A stretch of DNA of 64,000 nt from Theropithecus gelada (GCF_003255815.1 NC_037669.1:118131195-118195194), one strand, 5' to 3'. Numbered from the stretch's first letter, positions 10,598 to 21,640 are shown. Notes: a model not told the origin generated them from the sequence alone. Numbers and translations are program-made.

Positions 10598-11690
10598 CCC
10601 CTAAAAAAACAGAGAGAGAACTTGTTTGAAATACCATGAAAGTGTGCCCTTCTTACCAGTTTTCCTTCAACTTTGAAGAGGAAGCCAACTGTTTCCTAAA
10701 AATATCATTATCAGAATCAAATTTATGGTTATTTCACTTCTATTGATTAAATTAAAATTACTATCTTAAGATGCATAATTATATATACCAGGTGTTTTAA
10801 GACCTTCATCAATAAGTTTGGAGTTGTCATCCTACCACTTTCTTGAAACAGGTCTTTAAATGTTTTCCTTCTGGATTTCTGGTTGAAATTTTGCTAGTGA
10901 AGTTTTCTCTCTCCCATTCAGTACTCACCCACCCCTCTTCACCCCCAATAATTAACAAGAAATCTGGGTTTAAATGTATTTCTGCTACCATTGACCCACT
11001 GAAAGAATTTTTTAGGTGATATCCACAATTTTCTCCAATAAAAAGTTTTATTTTTTCCCTTTGTAGTAATTTGTGGAGAGATCTTCCGATGAAGAACCAA
11101 AATTCTGTGTCAAATTTTTACCCTCTAGTTTTAGCATTCATTTATAATTTTCCGTGGTTACTAGTTGGCATTCTATTTTAAGAAAAGCCTTTCTTCTTTC
11201 CTCATTTATTTATATTAATATAGATTGCTGAGTTTTATTTTAGTTAATGGGTTATAATCCATTATGATGATTCATATTGATGGCAAAATTATCCCAGGTT
11301 TAGCCACTAGAAGACCCTTCAAGTTGGCAACTGTGGACCTTTGACCAGTTCCTATCATTTTTTGAGCACTTCCGCATCTCTGGCACAACAGGTTCATCTT
11401 GTACCTTACAGCGCCAGCCCTGGTATCAGCCTTTTCTCCAGAGGTGGTGTCAAAAAGCCGCGGTTCCTTTTATTGGAGCATGGGATTTAGAAACAAGACG
11501 TGGGTGCTAGATGTCTTTCATTGCTTGAGCCAGAAGAATTTAATATCTTCTTTTGCCATATATCAGCTAGAACTTACAAACCACTCCAAGTCTGGCTCCA
11601 GAAAACAGAATTTTTATTTCCTTTCTCAGTACTCTGAGTCAGAATGACCCACTTGCTTTGTCCAGAGACTCGTCACACTGAAACTATTTT
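10598..11690. other. Upstream flank of NCEH1
   Basis: Mostly AT-rich with no Alu. An open stretch at 11399-11647 has no recognisable domain. Distal control elements could lie here, but I see none that I can name. Confidence 0.5.
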
Positions 11691-11895
11691 CCATTTAAGA
11701 CCCTCCAGGAGCAAAGCCATCCTCACACGCATGCAGTACAAACCAGTGTCCTCCAGGGTCCGCTGTGCTACCGCCGCCGCAGCGACAGAGCCTTCCTCAA
11801 ACCTGGAGTGACTGCCACACTTTGCAAGGACACCGTAGAGGGGGCACGTCCGCGCTCCAACTTCCTCCCGACGCAGCCTCTGATTGGCTCCTGGG

Positions 11896-11903
11896 CTTAT
11901 AAG
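11896..11903 (+). promoter_or_regulatory. TATA-like box
   Basis: cttataag lies 13 bp downstream of an inverted CCAAT box and 107 bp upstream of the main ATG. The spacing suits a focused start near 11930. Confidence 0.5.
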
Positions 11904-11913
11904 AAACGCGTGA

Positions 11914-12009
11914 ATGAGCAGCTGCCGCGGGCAGAAACTTGCCGGAGGTCTCCGGGCGGCATCGCCCTTTCCTCTTTGCCAACCCGCTGGCGAGCCGAGC
12001 CGGGGGAAG
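11914..12009 (+). CDS. NCEH1: In-frame N-terminal extension of NCEH1
   Basis: An ATG at 11914 opens a 32-codon extension (MSSCRGQKLAGGL...) that runs in frame, without a stop, into the main ATG at 12010. I recall a longer annotated human isoform of 440 residues against 408, and 32 codons is exactly that difference. The context is weak (T at -3), and if transcription starts from the TATA-like box at 11896 this ATG would lie too close to the cap or upstream of it. It could be used only by transcripts starting further upstream. The extension is basic and lacks a membrane segment, so it would lengthen the cytosolic tail of the type II membrane protein. Confidence 0.55.
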
Positions 12010-12147
12010 ATGAGGTCGTCCTGTGTCCTGCTCACCGCCCTGGTGGCGCTGGCCGCCTATTACGTGTACATCCCGCTGCCCGGCTCTGTGTCCGACCCCT
12101 GGAAGCTGATGCTGCTGGACGCCACTTTCCGGGGTGCACAGCAAGTG
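12010..12147 (+). CDS. NCEH1: NCEH1 coding exon 1 (46 codons)
   Basis: This exon encodes the N-terminus of neutral cholesterol ester hydrolase 1 (also KIAA1363 or AADACL1), a serine hydrolase of the hormone-sensitive lipase/arylacetamide deacetylase family. The enzyme works on the endoplasmic reticulum, hydrolysing cholesteryl esters in macrophages and 2-acetyl ether lipids. The visible residues start MRSSCVLLTALVALAAYYVY. Residues 5-20 form one hydrophobic segment, the signal anchor of a type II membrane protein, with a short cytosolic tail. The catalytic HGGG, GDSAG and later Asp and His residues are encoded by exons outside this window. The exon ends in phase 0 at GTG before gtgagg. The ATG has A at -3. 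Recognition is from memory of the human protein. The reading frame continues into the intron but that part is not coding. Confidence 0.93.
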
Positions 12148-12153
12148 GTGAGG
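12148..12153 (+). other. Splice donor of NCEH1 intron 1
   Basis: gtgagg directly follows codon 46 (Val). This is close to the consensus gtragt and agrees with where the known protein changes exon. Confidence 0.85.
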
Positions 12154-12702
12154 TGCAGCTCAGCGCTGCTTCTCTCTTCCTCCTCTTACGCAATATTTGA
12201 AGGGGATACAAAATTCCTCTGCCGGGTTCCACGAAAACGCAGGTTTTTCCTAATGCATTGAGGCTATCGCTTTTTAAGGTGGTCCAATCGGGAATTTTCA
12301 GGGTATCGCATTCGCCTCCTTGCCAGCAGCGGGCTAGATCTGCATTTCCCCGTCTGCGTTTGTGACAGGGAAGAAGTGCTTGAATGGAATATGACAACTG
12401 TTTAAACCTTCGTCTGTCCTAAATATCTTCCTCTTCCTTGGTTTGCAACGTCAAAAGGCAAATCCTTCAGCATTTTATAAACCACTCTTCTCCACACTGT
12501 CGTTCTCCCATAGGGGCCGGCAGAGAGTGAGTTAAATGTTTTTAGGAGAGCTCGGGAAAAGCAGGCTCTGGTTCCTGGGAATGCAGCCACCTTAGAAGCA
12601 GAAGCAGGCAAGGGCAGTCTCCCAGTATCCCCAGTCTGTGGAGCGCTCCGTTCCGGGACACAGCAGGCAGGGCTCTCCATCCAAGCACTTGAGGGATTTC
12701 TC

Positions 12703-12860
12703 GTTTCACCCGAGGCAGATCTCAGTTCAGCCCAAGAAAGGGGACTGGGAGGCTGGGCTGGCCGAAAGGAGGTGAGGAGGCGTTTCACCTGAGGCAGATC
12801 TCAGCTCAGCCCAAGAACGGGGACTGGGAGGCTGGGCTGGCTGAAAGGAGGTGAGGAGGC
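12703..12860 (+). repeat. 79-bp tandem duplication
   Basis: Two head-to-tail copies (12703-12781 and 12782-12860) of a GC-rich unit starting gtttcacc and ending gtgaggaggc, differing at about five sites. It lies 560 bp downstream of the NCEH1 donor. Confidence 0.95.
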
Positions 12861-14430
12861 GGCAGCCCTGGTTTGCATGATGCATGTTTTCTGCTTGCCC
12901 TACAGCATTTATTTTATGTCCTTGGCTGTCAGATAACCTTTTCCTGAGTGAGGTTACCTGCCTTAACCCGTGAGGGTAGCGTTTCTCTCCACTGTATCAT
13001 GGGTGTGTGTTCATTCCTCCCATGGACAGGAAAATGTAACTGTCTCTGGTTTATTCCATGGTAAGAGGCATTATTTTTAGTGTCAGAGAATCTAAAATCT
13101 AAACTACAGTCTGCAGCCAAGGCTGAGCCCTCTGATTGGACAGTATTTCTGAGCAGCCTGCTCTATCTAAACTCTAACCTTCTCCAAAACTAAGCCTCCT
13201 CCCTCCTCACAACCTTGGGCTTTAATCTTAGAATATTTTTATAAACTCCTTCTTTCAGAAATGACAACTAGAGAAAGAGGAAAAAAAATCATTTCAACCT
13301 GAGAAAGCTGATTTTTAAAAAATCATGATTTTCCCAGAGGGTTTATATTCCTGTTCCCTGTCCATTCACTATGTGTAGGATTACATAATCTGGGGGGCTT
13401 TATCCTGTGAAAAGTCCCCTTACTAGGGTATTGTAGCTATTGTAGCACATTCCTAACATGGATTTGCTTTTCCTGAATTCAGCCACATTCTCACCTCCAA
13501 AGCTCTTTTTCTCTCTTACGAAAGGTCTATGAAACTATAGACCTCTGCCCCCCTTCCTTTCCTCCTGCTTCCTATCATGTTGACATGGTGAAAATGATCA
13601 TCCCCTTCTTTAGCACTGGTGTCAATAAAGTCAGTCTTGGTGTAGGAAGCCCTGCAATCCCTCTCCTCCCCCATGAAATTATGTAATTTGAAAGTAATAC
13701 CCTTCAAAGATTGAGGAACAGTGATGTTTACTTGCTGTTTACCTGGGTGGGTTAGTGGTCTTCTACAATAGCTTAAACATAGGAAAACAGGAAAAAGATC
13801 AAACTCCTGTGTTGGCTGCAGAGATTATTCTTAATTTTCAGGTCACCAAAGAAGTCTTTTCCATCATAAGTAATCTCGGACAAGCTAGGTTTGGAGAAAA
13901 GCTTTTCTTTCCCAGCTAGGCTTGCCAACCCATCAAGGACAAGGCTGTGTAAGGTCCGCCACAGAGTATACCCTCAGGTGGCGCTTGAGAATGATAGTGG
14001 GTGTAACCTGAAGTCAGTAATAGATGAGGTAACCAGTGTTCTCACCTGACACTGTGGCTCAGGAGTGGATTTGCAGAGAAATGGCTCTTACCACTTCTCT
14101 TCTAAATTGTGAAATATCAGAAAGATCATTATTCAGATGGAAACATATTCTACCCAATAAAGCAATTTACCAGTGTCACCTCAAATCTTCCTGAGCTTTC
14201 CCTGTAAAACAGGGCAATATCTGCCTTGTAGGTTTGCTGTAAGGTCTAGTAATGTATTTAAGTGCCTGGTACTTGTAGTGAGTCTTCTAGTTGTCCCAAA
14301 GGGTTCATTGTGGATTGTGGGAACATCTATAAGAATGCTCACCTTGTTTGAAGCAATAAAATAAATATAAACTGGAAATAATTTATATAGTTGAAACCTG
14401 GAGCGCTACTACTAAATTGCATGGTGTCAT
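12861..14430. other. Intron, unique sequence
   Basis: No repeat or gene recognised. Being next to the promoter and free of Alus it is the likeliest place in the intron for enhancers, but no specific site was identified. Confidence 0.5.
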
Positions 14431-14740
14431 GGCCTGGCGCGGTGGCTCGCACCTGTAATCCCAGCACTTTGGGAGACCAAGGCAGGGAGATCACGAGGTC
14501 AGGAGTTCGAGACCAGCAGCGTCACCAACAAAGTGAAACCTCGTCTCTACTAAAAATACAAAAAATTAGCCAGGCCTAGTGGCAGGTGCCTGTAGTCCCA
14601 GCTACTTGGGAGACTGAGGCAGAAGAATCGCTTGAATCCGGAAGGCGGAGGTTGCGGTGAGTCGAGATCGTGCCACTGCACTCCAGCCTGGGCAACAAGA
14701 GTGAAACTCTGTCTCAAATCAATAAATAAGTAAATAAATA
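14431..14740 (+). repeat. Alu, full length
   Basis: Starts ggcctggcgcggtggc; the tail is (AAAT)n-like. Flanked by the target repeat gcatggtgtcat/gcatgatgtcaa. Confidence 0.92.
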
Positions 14741-15200
14741 GCATGATGTCAACCTCGTTACTCAAATAATTTTAGTTCGAATTGATTGGCTCAATTACAA
14801 AATCTATTGAAGCTGTTTGAGAGATTAAGCTCAGCCTATTTCCTAACACAGCGTCAGCCGCCTACCATCAAGAAATGTGAATGTTATTCTGTTGTCATTG
14901 GCAAATACTTCACCCTTTACTACTCTTTATCTCCTTTATCTTGTACAGTGAGTCAGATGATTGAGATTATGTTCATTGCGCTTTTCTTCGTTGGGGTTCC
15001 CCATAGTCCCTAAGGAGAAACTACTTAGGCTCTCTCTGACTCATCTCAAACACAAATGCTGTTAGAATCACCTAAGAACTGTTTAAAACAAAACAAACAA
15101 ACAAACAAACAAAAAAACACTTGATGCTCAGGTTACACCACATACCAAACTTAGAATCTCTGGGAGATGAATGTTCTTAGCAGTGTTTAAGAAAAGTTCC
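14741..15200. other. Intron, nothing recognised
   Basis: No gene. A short (AAAC)n run is at 15087-15118. Confidence 0.5.
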
Positions 15201-15464
15201 GGCCGGGCGCAGTGGCTCACGCCTGTAATCCCAGCACTTTGGGAGGCCAAGGCAGGTGGATCACGAGACCATCCTGGCTAATACGATGAAACCCCGTCTC
15301 TACTGAAAATACAAAAAAATTAGCCTGGCGTGGTGGCGGGCGCCTGTAGTCCCAGCTACTCGGGAGGCTGAGGCAGGAGAACGGTGTGAACCCGGGAGGC
15401 GGAGCTTGCAGTGAGCCGAGATCGCCACTGCACTCCAGCCTGGGCAACAGTGCGAGACTCCGTC

Positions 15465-15504
<40 letters not shown>
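15201..15504 (+). repeat. AluY-like with (AAT)n tail
   Basis: Starts ggccgggcgcagtggc. The usual A tail has become about 12 AAT units (15466-15503). A 12-bp target repeat (taagaaaagttcc-type) flanks it. The left arm lacks part of the sequence after gatcacgag. Confidence 0.92.
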
Positions 15505-15506
<2 letters not shown>

Positions 15507-16284
15507 GAAAAGTTCCCCAGATGATCTTAATTGCAGCAAAACTTGAGAACCAATGCTCTATAAGATAAAAGGCATTGCTGTTGTAGACAATATATTTTCC
15601 TGAAACTGCATGTTATATTGCATACGTGTTGCTGAAAATGAGCCCCTTTGCATTAGCATGGATTAGTTCATCAGATTAGTTGATACTTTGGCCCTAAGGG
15701 GATAAAATACTAGCTAGGCAAATTTCAGTGTTATAGCAAAGCCACCAGAAGACGTGAGCAGTGGAAAAGCACGAACAAAAGGAGCTCTGGGAAGGGCAGA
15801 GGTGTAATTTAGATGACCAGGCAGCAGGAGACTAGAGGAACAAAAGAAGAGAGTCTGCGGAAGTCCTGAAGGCTGATTTCCAAATGCTATGCAGACAGAT
15901 TTTTGTTTTAAATGGTAATCTCAGTGCAGGTTAAAATACTGAGAAGTGTACACTGCTGGAGAAAATATATGTTAGAACCACGTTTTTGTAGAACGGTTTG
16001 ACAATACCCATCAGAAGCCTTAGCAGTGTGTTTATTTTTTGACCCCGTAATCCCTCTAAGATAGAATTTATGGTAAGTAATGATGGATATAGGCAAACCT
16101 CTAGCTATAAAGATGGAAACATTTTCCAGGATTAAAAAATTTGTTCATCAGCACCATAAGACAAAGATAAAAAAAACCAAAAACTTGTTGAACTAGTCTA
16201 AAAGCACTGCCACTTATAATAAATGTGAAGGAACATTCAGCAATCTTTTTTTCTTTTATTTGCAGCACCATTTCAACGAATGAA
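15505..16284. other. Intron, nothing recognised
   Basis: No gene or clear repeat. Confidence 0.5.
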
Positions 16285-16554
16285 GGCCGGGCATGGTGGC
16301 TTACGCCTGGAATCCTAGCACTTTGGGAGGCCAAGGCGGGCAGATTACCTGAGGTCAGGAGTTCAAGACCAGCCTGGCCAATATGATATGGTGAAACCCT
16401 GTCTCTACTAAAAAATACAAAAAATTAGGCGGGTGCAGTGGCGCGCGCCTGTAATTCCAGCTACTTGGGAGGCTGAGGTGCCACTGCATTCTAGCCTGGG
16501 CTACAGAGTGAGACTTCATCTCAAAAAAAAAAGAAAGAAAGAAAAAAGAAAAAA
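16285..16554 (+). repeat. Alu with internal deletion
   Basis: Starts ggccgggcatgg. About 50 bp are missing from the right arm between gaggctgagg and tgccactgc. Confidence 0.9.
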
Positions 16555-16878
16555 TTTAAGAGCAGTAAAAGACTAAATAATGGTAAATTCATATTTGGGA
16601 ATACTAGGCAGTTAAAAAAATTTAGGTTGTAAAATGTTTAATGACTTGCAAAAGATGTGTACTACGTGTTAAGCAGGAAAAGGCTACAAAATAGTGTATA
16701 CACTATTTATATATCAAAATATGTATCTATGTTTGTATAGAAAAAGCAGAAAGATATAATTTAAAACATGATTTTTTCTTCCGGGCCATAAGGTTGTATC
16801 TTCAGTTTTCATATTGGTATATTCTAGATTTTCTACAATGAACATGTAGTAATAAATTATTTTAAAACTTCTTTTATC

Positions 16879-16920
16879 CAGGCATGGTAGCTCATGCCTG
16901 TAACCCCAGCACTTTGGGAC
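16879..16920 (+). repeat. Alu 5' stub
   Basis: Only the first ~42 bp of an Alu (ccaggcatggtagctcatgcc) remain, ending at gggac. Confidence 0.75.
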
Positions 16921-17011
16921 ACTGTTGCGCCAAACCCCTATTAACCTCAGTAGTGAAGGCACCAGGTTGAAGAGGCTGAAGAAGATTCCCAGAGCCTGCA
17001 GACAAGACATG

Positions 17012-17311
17012 TTTTTTGTTGTTGTTGTTGAGATGGAGTCTCACTCTGTCACCCAGGCTGGAGTGCAGTGGCGTGATCTCAGCTCACTGCAACCTCCACC
17101 TCTGGGTTCAAGTGATTCTCGTGCCTCAGCCTCCGGAGTAGCTGGGATTACAGGTGTATACCACCATGCCTGGCTAATTGTTGTACTTCTTAGTAAGGAT
17201 GGGGTTTCGCCATGTTGGCCAGGCTGGTTTTGAACTCCTGACCTCAGGTGATCCACCAGCCTTGGCCTTCTAAAATGCTGGGATTCCAGGCATGAGCCAC
17301 CGTGCCCAGCC
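17012..17311 (-). repeat. Alu, full length
   Basis: Inverted Alu with a (TTG)n head and complete 5' end (cgtgcccagcc). Confidence 0.92.
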
Positions 17312-17596
17312 AAAACATAGGGTTTTATTAGGGGCTTACAAACAAGGGAAAGAGTTCAGTGGCGGTGGGCTGGACAAAAGACCTACTTTATATATAGAAA
17401 TGGGCCATTGGCAGCAGGCTGGACAACATATCTGTCTTTCTGCAGTACAGTGGTGGCAGGCAGGGCAGGAAAACCACAACTGCCTGCAAACATGCAGTTT
17501 ACATAGCATTGCCACTTGATGTCCTCCCCCTAATGACTTCCACCTGGCAACCTTCATTTAACCCAAAACTCAGGGCCCCGATCCCCTGTACATCCC
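17312..17596. other. Target sequence of the LTR5-like insertion, left
   Basis: Includes gggttttattagggg-type sequence that could be an older antisense LTR, continued at 18322-18480. The family is not identified. Confidence 0.3.
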
Positions 17597-18315
17597 TGAA
17601 GGGGTGGCCTGCCCCTCCACACCTGTGGGTGTTTCTCGTTAGGTGGAACGAGAGACTTGAGAAAAGAAATGAGACACAGAGACAAAGTATAGAGAAAGAA
17701 AAAGTGGGCCCAGGGGACCGGTGCTCAGCTTACAGAGGACCCACGCCGGCACTGGTCTCTGAGTTCCCTTAGTATTTATTGATAATTATCTTTATCATCT
17801 TAAAGATAAGGGAGTGGCAGGACAATAGGATCATCGAAGGGAGAAAATTAGCAGTAAGACATATGGACAAAGATCTCTGTGACATGAATAAGTTCAAAAG
17901 AAAATGCTATGTCTTGATATGCATATGTAAACATCTCCATAAACCTTTTAGCAGCATTGTTTCAGCCTATCACATGGGGAGAAACCTTGGACAATACCTA
18001 GCTTTCCTAGGCAGAGGTCCCTGCGACCTTTGGCCATGTATGTCCTGTACGTGTCCCTGGGTAGTTGAAATTAAGAGAATGGTGATGACTTTTAACGAGC
18101 AAGCTGCCTTCAGGCACTTGTTTAACAAAGACACATCCTGCACAGCCCAAAATCCATTAAACCTTGAGTCACCACAGCACATGTCTCTTGCAAGGACGAG
18201 GTTGGGGGTAGGGTCACAGATTAACAGCATCTCAAAGACAGAACAAAATGGAGTCTCTTATGTCTACTTCTTTCTATATAGACACAGTAACAGGCTGATC
18301 TCTCTTTTCCCCACA
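17597..18315 (-). mobile_element. Solo LTR, LTR5-like (HML-2 type)
   Basis: A 719-bp block with TG...CA ends: the + strand starts tgaaggggtgg and ends tttccccaca. It is flanked by perfect 6-bp target repeats catccc at 17591 and 18316, the length HERV-K-type integrases make. On the minus strand it carries AATAAA within the gtatttattgat region and the conserved 3' end with CTAACGAGAAACACCCACAG. No internal sequence lies beside it, so homologous recombination has removed the provirus. It is shorter than the ~970 bp I recall for LTR5, which suggests U3 deletions. Confidence 0.85.
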
Positions 18316-18485
18316 CATCCCATGTTCCATGGTGGGGATTGCTCACATGTTTATCATATATAAGGAAAAAATCACTGGGTTGGGCACTTGGGGACTCCCT
18401 AGCTCAGAACACACATTTAGGTGTGTCAGCCCTACAGGGTCATTCTCAGAATGTGCTTAGGTTATTGCTATCAGCTGAGTTTACA

Positions 18486-18590
18486 GAGGCTGAGGTGCAA
18501 GAATCACTTGAGGTCAGGAGTTCGAGAGCAGCCTGGGCAACATAGTGAGACGGTGCCAGCCTCCCCATCTCTACAAAAAATGTATTAAAA
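18486..18590 (+). repeat. Alu-like monomer fragment
   Basis: About 105 bp of Alu left-arm sequence (gaggctgaggtgcaagaatc to a short A-rich tail), perhaps a FLAM or a truncated old Alu. Confidence 0.6.
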
Positions 18591-18960
18591 AAATAACTTT
18601 TTCCCCCAGGGATAATTTTTCTATTTCTAAAGTGGAATTGATGTGCGTATGCATATCAATGTATATTTTAGTATTTGCTTTATGAGGAAAACCGAATTTC
18701 TTTTAAAAAGACTTTACCGGATCCCCTGATGTAGCTATCATAGTGCCATGCTTTGTGCTCAGTTACCTAGACTTAACATGAATTGAAATCCTGTATGAAG
18801 CTTTGGGGAGACACTAAAGTGACCTAGAAGAAACCACAGTCTAGTAGGATGGAGAAGTCATGTTAATATATAGCTATTAAAAAGCTAAGAGCTGAGAGGT
18901 GTAGAACAGGTATAGTTACAAAATCTCATAGGAGGGAGTTTAGAATGTATAGTTTAGAAG

Positions 18961-19290
18961 AGTGATCCTCCTGCTTTGGCTTCCCGAAGTGCTGGGATCA
19001 CAGGCATGAGCCACCGTGCCTACCTGTAATTGAATTTTCAAGTGAAAAACCGGACTATATTGCCTGCCTAATCTAACGTGTGTCATATTATGAAATTTTA
19101 ACAAGCTCTTTTTCAGTGTTTAATAAAATTAAAACCCTGCAAGTCGTCACTTATTAAATGAACACCAAGGTGAGGAGCTGGTCTGGCAAAACAGAAATGT
19201 GTAGGGCAGATACCTAAACTTGAGAAGCTTACAGTCAAGTGGGGGATGATAAACCAACTGCCGGTGTTAAGGTGGGCATTTGAATGATGG
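18961..19290 (+). repeat. Local duplication, left copy
   Basis: 330 bp closely matching 20969-21310. The first ~64 bp are the 5' end of an inverted Alu, here without the rest of the Alu. The following non-Alu part has a few percent mismatches and lacks 12 bp found in the right copy. Confidence 0.95.
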
Positions 19291-20173
19291 AAGGAAAATG
19301 TGACTAAAGGTAATAATGGTGTCCCAAGGGAGCTCGGAGCATGAGCCTGGCTTGTCTTGATTATTCTCTAACTTACTACTGCTTATACTATGAATCTTTT
19401 CCGTGACATAATGTAAAAGAAGTGCTGAAATAGGTATTTGTGCTGCGTGTTCCCCTGTTTCTTATGGGTGACAGTGCTTTTGGACTAGTTGATCAAGGAT
19501 TTTTATCATGCCAAATGTCCCCAAAGTTGTTGAGACTTAATGTCACCTCACCTGAATTCTCTGTGCATGATGTGCTTTTGGGCTGTGTGGGTGTGGTTTA
19601 AATGACAGCTCAGCTGGAAACTGCAGAATTCCAACGTGCTAACCTCTTTCATAACAGTTTTGAACTGGAATATTTACTGTTGTCAGGTAAATTTAACTTT
19701 AAAACATCAGTAAATAATGATTGTCCAGAAATTGTGATGATGCCTATTTCTTCATGCACATTGTAACTTCACTAACCACAATTTTTAGCTGATTTGCTAG
19801 GATTTTTCTTTAAACATATGGCAGCAAAAGGTTTTAAGAATAGTGTCGGGGGCATTATTTAATCAGTATTAGTTCTGACAGGTGAACAACTTGAGTTGGT
19901 CTCTGCAGATAGTACCTATGAAAAATTAAGGTCAGATTGATTCAGCTACCAGGTGTGTAAGATAATGCCCAATTTATAGTTTCCTTTTTATTTTTTCTGG
20001 CACTTCTACAAATATAGCCCTAAGCATAGAAATACCCTCATTATTTTAATGGGACATCCTATCTCTACCATGCAATTTGAGCTTGATCTGAGACATTTCT
20101 ATGATGTGAAAGTACAGTTAATCATTCTTAAATGTTCATTTTATGCACAATTGCTTCTTTTAAAATAACATAT

Positions 20174-20179
<6 letters not shown>
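19291..20179. other. Intron, nothing recognised
   Basis: AT-rich sequence, no gene or clear repeat. Confidence 0.5.
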
Positions 20180-20204
<25 letters not shown>

Positions 20205-20495
20205 GAGATGGAGTCTCGCTCTGTCACCCAGGCGGGAGTGCAATGGTGCCATCTGTGCTCACTGCAACCTCCACCTCCCAGGTTCAAGCAATTCTCCCGC
20301 CTGAGCCTCCCGAGTAGCTGGGATTACAGGCACCTGCCATCATGCCCGGCTAATTTTTTTTTTTTTTTGTATTTTTGTAGGGACAGGGTTTCACCATGTT
20401 GGCCAGGCTGGTCTCGAACTGCTGGCCTTAGGTGATCCAACCACCTCGGCCTTCTAAAGTGCTGGGATTACAGGTGTAAGCCACCACGCCCAGCC
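20180..20495 (-). repeat. Alu, full length
   Basis: Inverted Alu with 24 T at its head and a second internal T run at 20357. Target repeat atatttactttt on both sides. Confidence 0.93.
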
Positions 20496-20716
20496 ATATT
20501 TACTTTTTAAAAGAAAATATGTAACACCACAAATATGTGTCATCCTTCTGCAGGAGGCATGCTGGTCCTCTCTGAATTGTTCTGATTTTAGTATATATGC
20601 TGCTGAAGTGAGCACCATGTATTTATTTTTGCTGCCAAATGAAATTATGTGGGAACTGTCTACCACTTCTCCTTCATTTTATGTTTGTATAGAATGAAGA
20701 AATGTAATTGACTTTA

Positions 20717-21032
20717 TTTTTTTTTTTTTTTTACCTTTTATTTTTTTCTTAGAGACAAGGTCTCGCTCTCTCACCCAGGTGGGGATGCAGTGGTGTGATC
20801 ACAGTTCACTGCAACCTTGAACTTCTGGGCTCAAGGGATACTCCTGCCTCAGCCTCTTGAGTAGCTGGGACTACAGGTGCGTGCCACCATGCCTGGCTTT
20901 TTTTTTCTTTTTTAGGAAAGACAAAGTCTTGCTATGTTGCCCAGGCTGTTCTCAAGCTCCTGGGCTCAAGTGATCCTCCCACTTTGGCTTCCCAAAGTGC
21001 TGGGATCACAGGCATGAGTCACCGTGCTTACC
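20717..21032 (-). repeat. Old Alu (AluJ-like)
   Basis: Diverged inverted Alu with interrupted T head. Its 5' end is part of the local duplication. Confidence 0.85.
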
Positions 21033-21310
21033 TGTAATTGAATTGTCAAGTGAAAAACTGGACTATATTGCCTGCCTAATCAAAGGTGTGTCATATTATG
21101 AAATTTTAACAAGCTGTCTTTCAGTGTTTAATAAAATTAAAACCCTGGAAGTCATCACGTATTAAATAAACGTTAACTGAACACAAAGGCAAGGGGCTGG
21201 TCTGGTAAAACAGAAATGTGTAAGGCAGATACCTAATCTTGAGAAGCTTACAGTCAAGTGAGGGGTGATAAACCAACTGCCAGTGATAAGGTGGGTGCTT
21301 GAATTATGAT
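20969..21310 (+). repeat. Local duplication, right copy
   Basis: 342 bp matching 18961-19290. Here the Alu part is the end of a complete Alu, so this is the likely source copy. Confidence 0.95.
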
Positions 21311-21424
21311 AGAGGCATCTGTGGGTTGCTGCAAGAGTCTTGGAAGAAACATCTAAAGTGGACCTGGGCACTGGGGAAACGTGTCTAATCTGAGATGTCA
21401 AAGTTGAGTGCTTACAGTAAAAAT

Positions 21425-21640
21425 AACATCTATTGAGCATATAGTGAGCATTTACTCTGTGGCAGATACTGTGCTATGTGCTTTGTGTGCAGTTAGTTTA
21501 GCCCATGATATAGGTGTTCTTAATGTGACAAAGGAGGAGACTGAAATGCAAAGAAAAATGACTTGCTTAAAGTGACACAGTTTATATGAGGTAGAGCCTG
21601 AATTCAGTTCCAGCCTGTGTTACTCCTGAACTCAGGAGTT
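21425..21640 (-). repeat. MIR SINE (antisense)
   Basis: Reads the inverted MIR pattern: gagcatttactctgtggcag, gtgctatgtgctttg, then gaggagactgaaatgcaaag and a cttgcttaaagtgacacag segment. Confidence 0.6.

Larger units (their letters stand above)
11760..12170 (+). promoter_or_regulatory. NCEH1: NCEH1 CpG-rich promoter
   Basis: GC and CpG content rises sharply around exon 1, in contrast to the AT-rich surroundings. Within it, an inverted CCAAT box (attgg) lies at 11883 and a TATA-like cttataag at 11896-11903. A start 25-30 bp downstream of that box would put the cap site near 11925-11935, leaving a short 5' UTR before the ATG at 12010. An upstream dispersed start set is also possible in a CpG-rich promoter. 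Confidence 0.7.

Noticed and set aside
11797..12397. Minus-strand open stretches over exon 1
   Set aside because: They are shadows of the CpG-rich coding exon.
12402..12788. Minus-strand 128-codon stretch next to the NCEH1 promoter
   Set aside because: GC-rich sequence gives long open frames by chance, and it crosses into the tandem duplication. No antisense gene motif.
15386..15568. Poly-Asn peptide
   Set aside because: Encoded by the (AAT)n tail of an Alu.
17779..18363. 194-codon open stretch on the + strand
   Set aside because: It lies antisense to the LTR5-like solo LTR and runs off its end. LTRs are non-coding and the peptide has no known domain.
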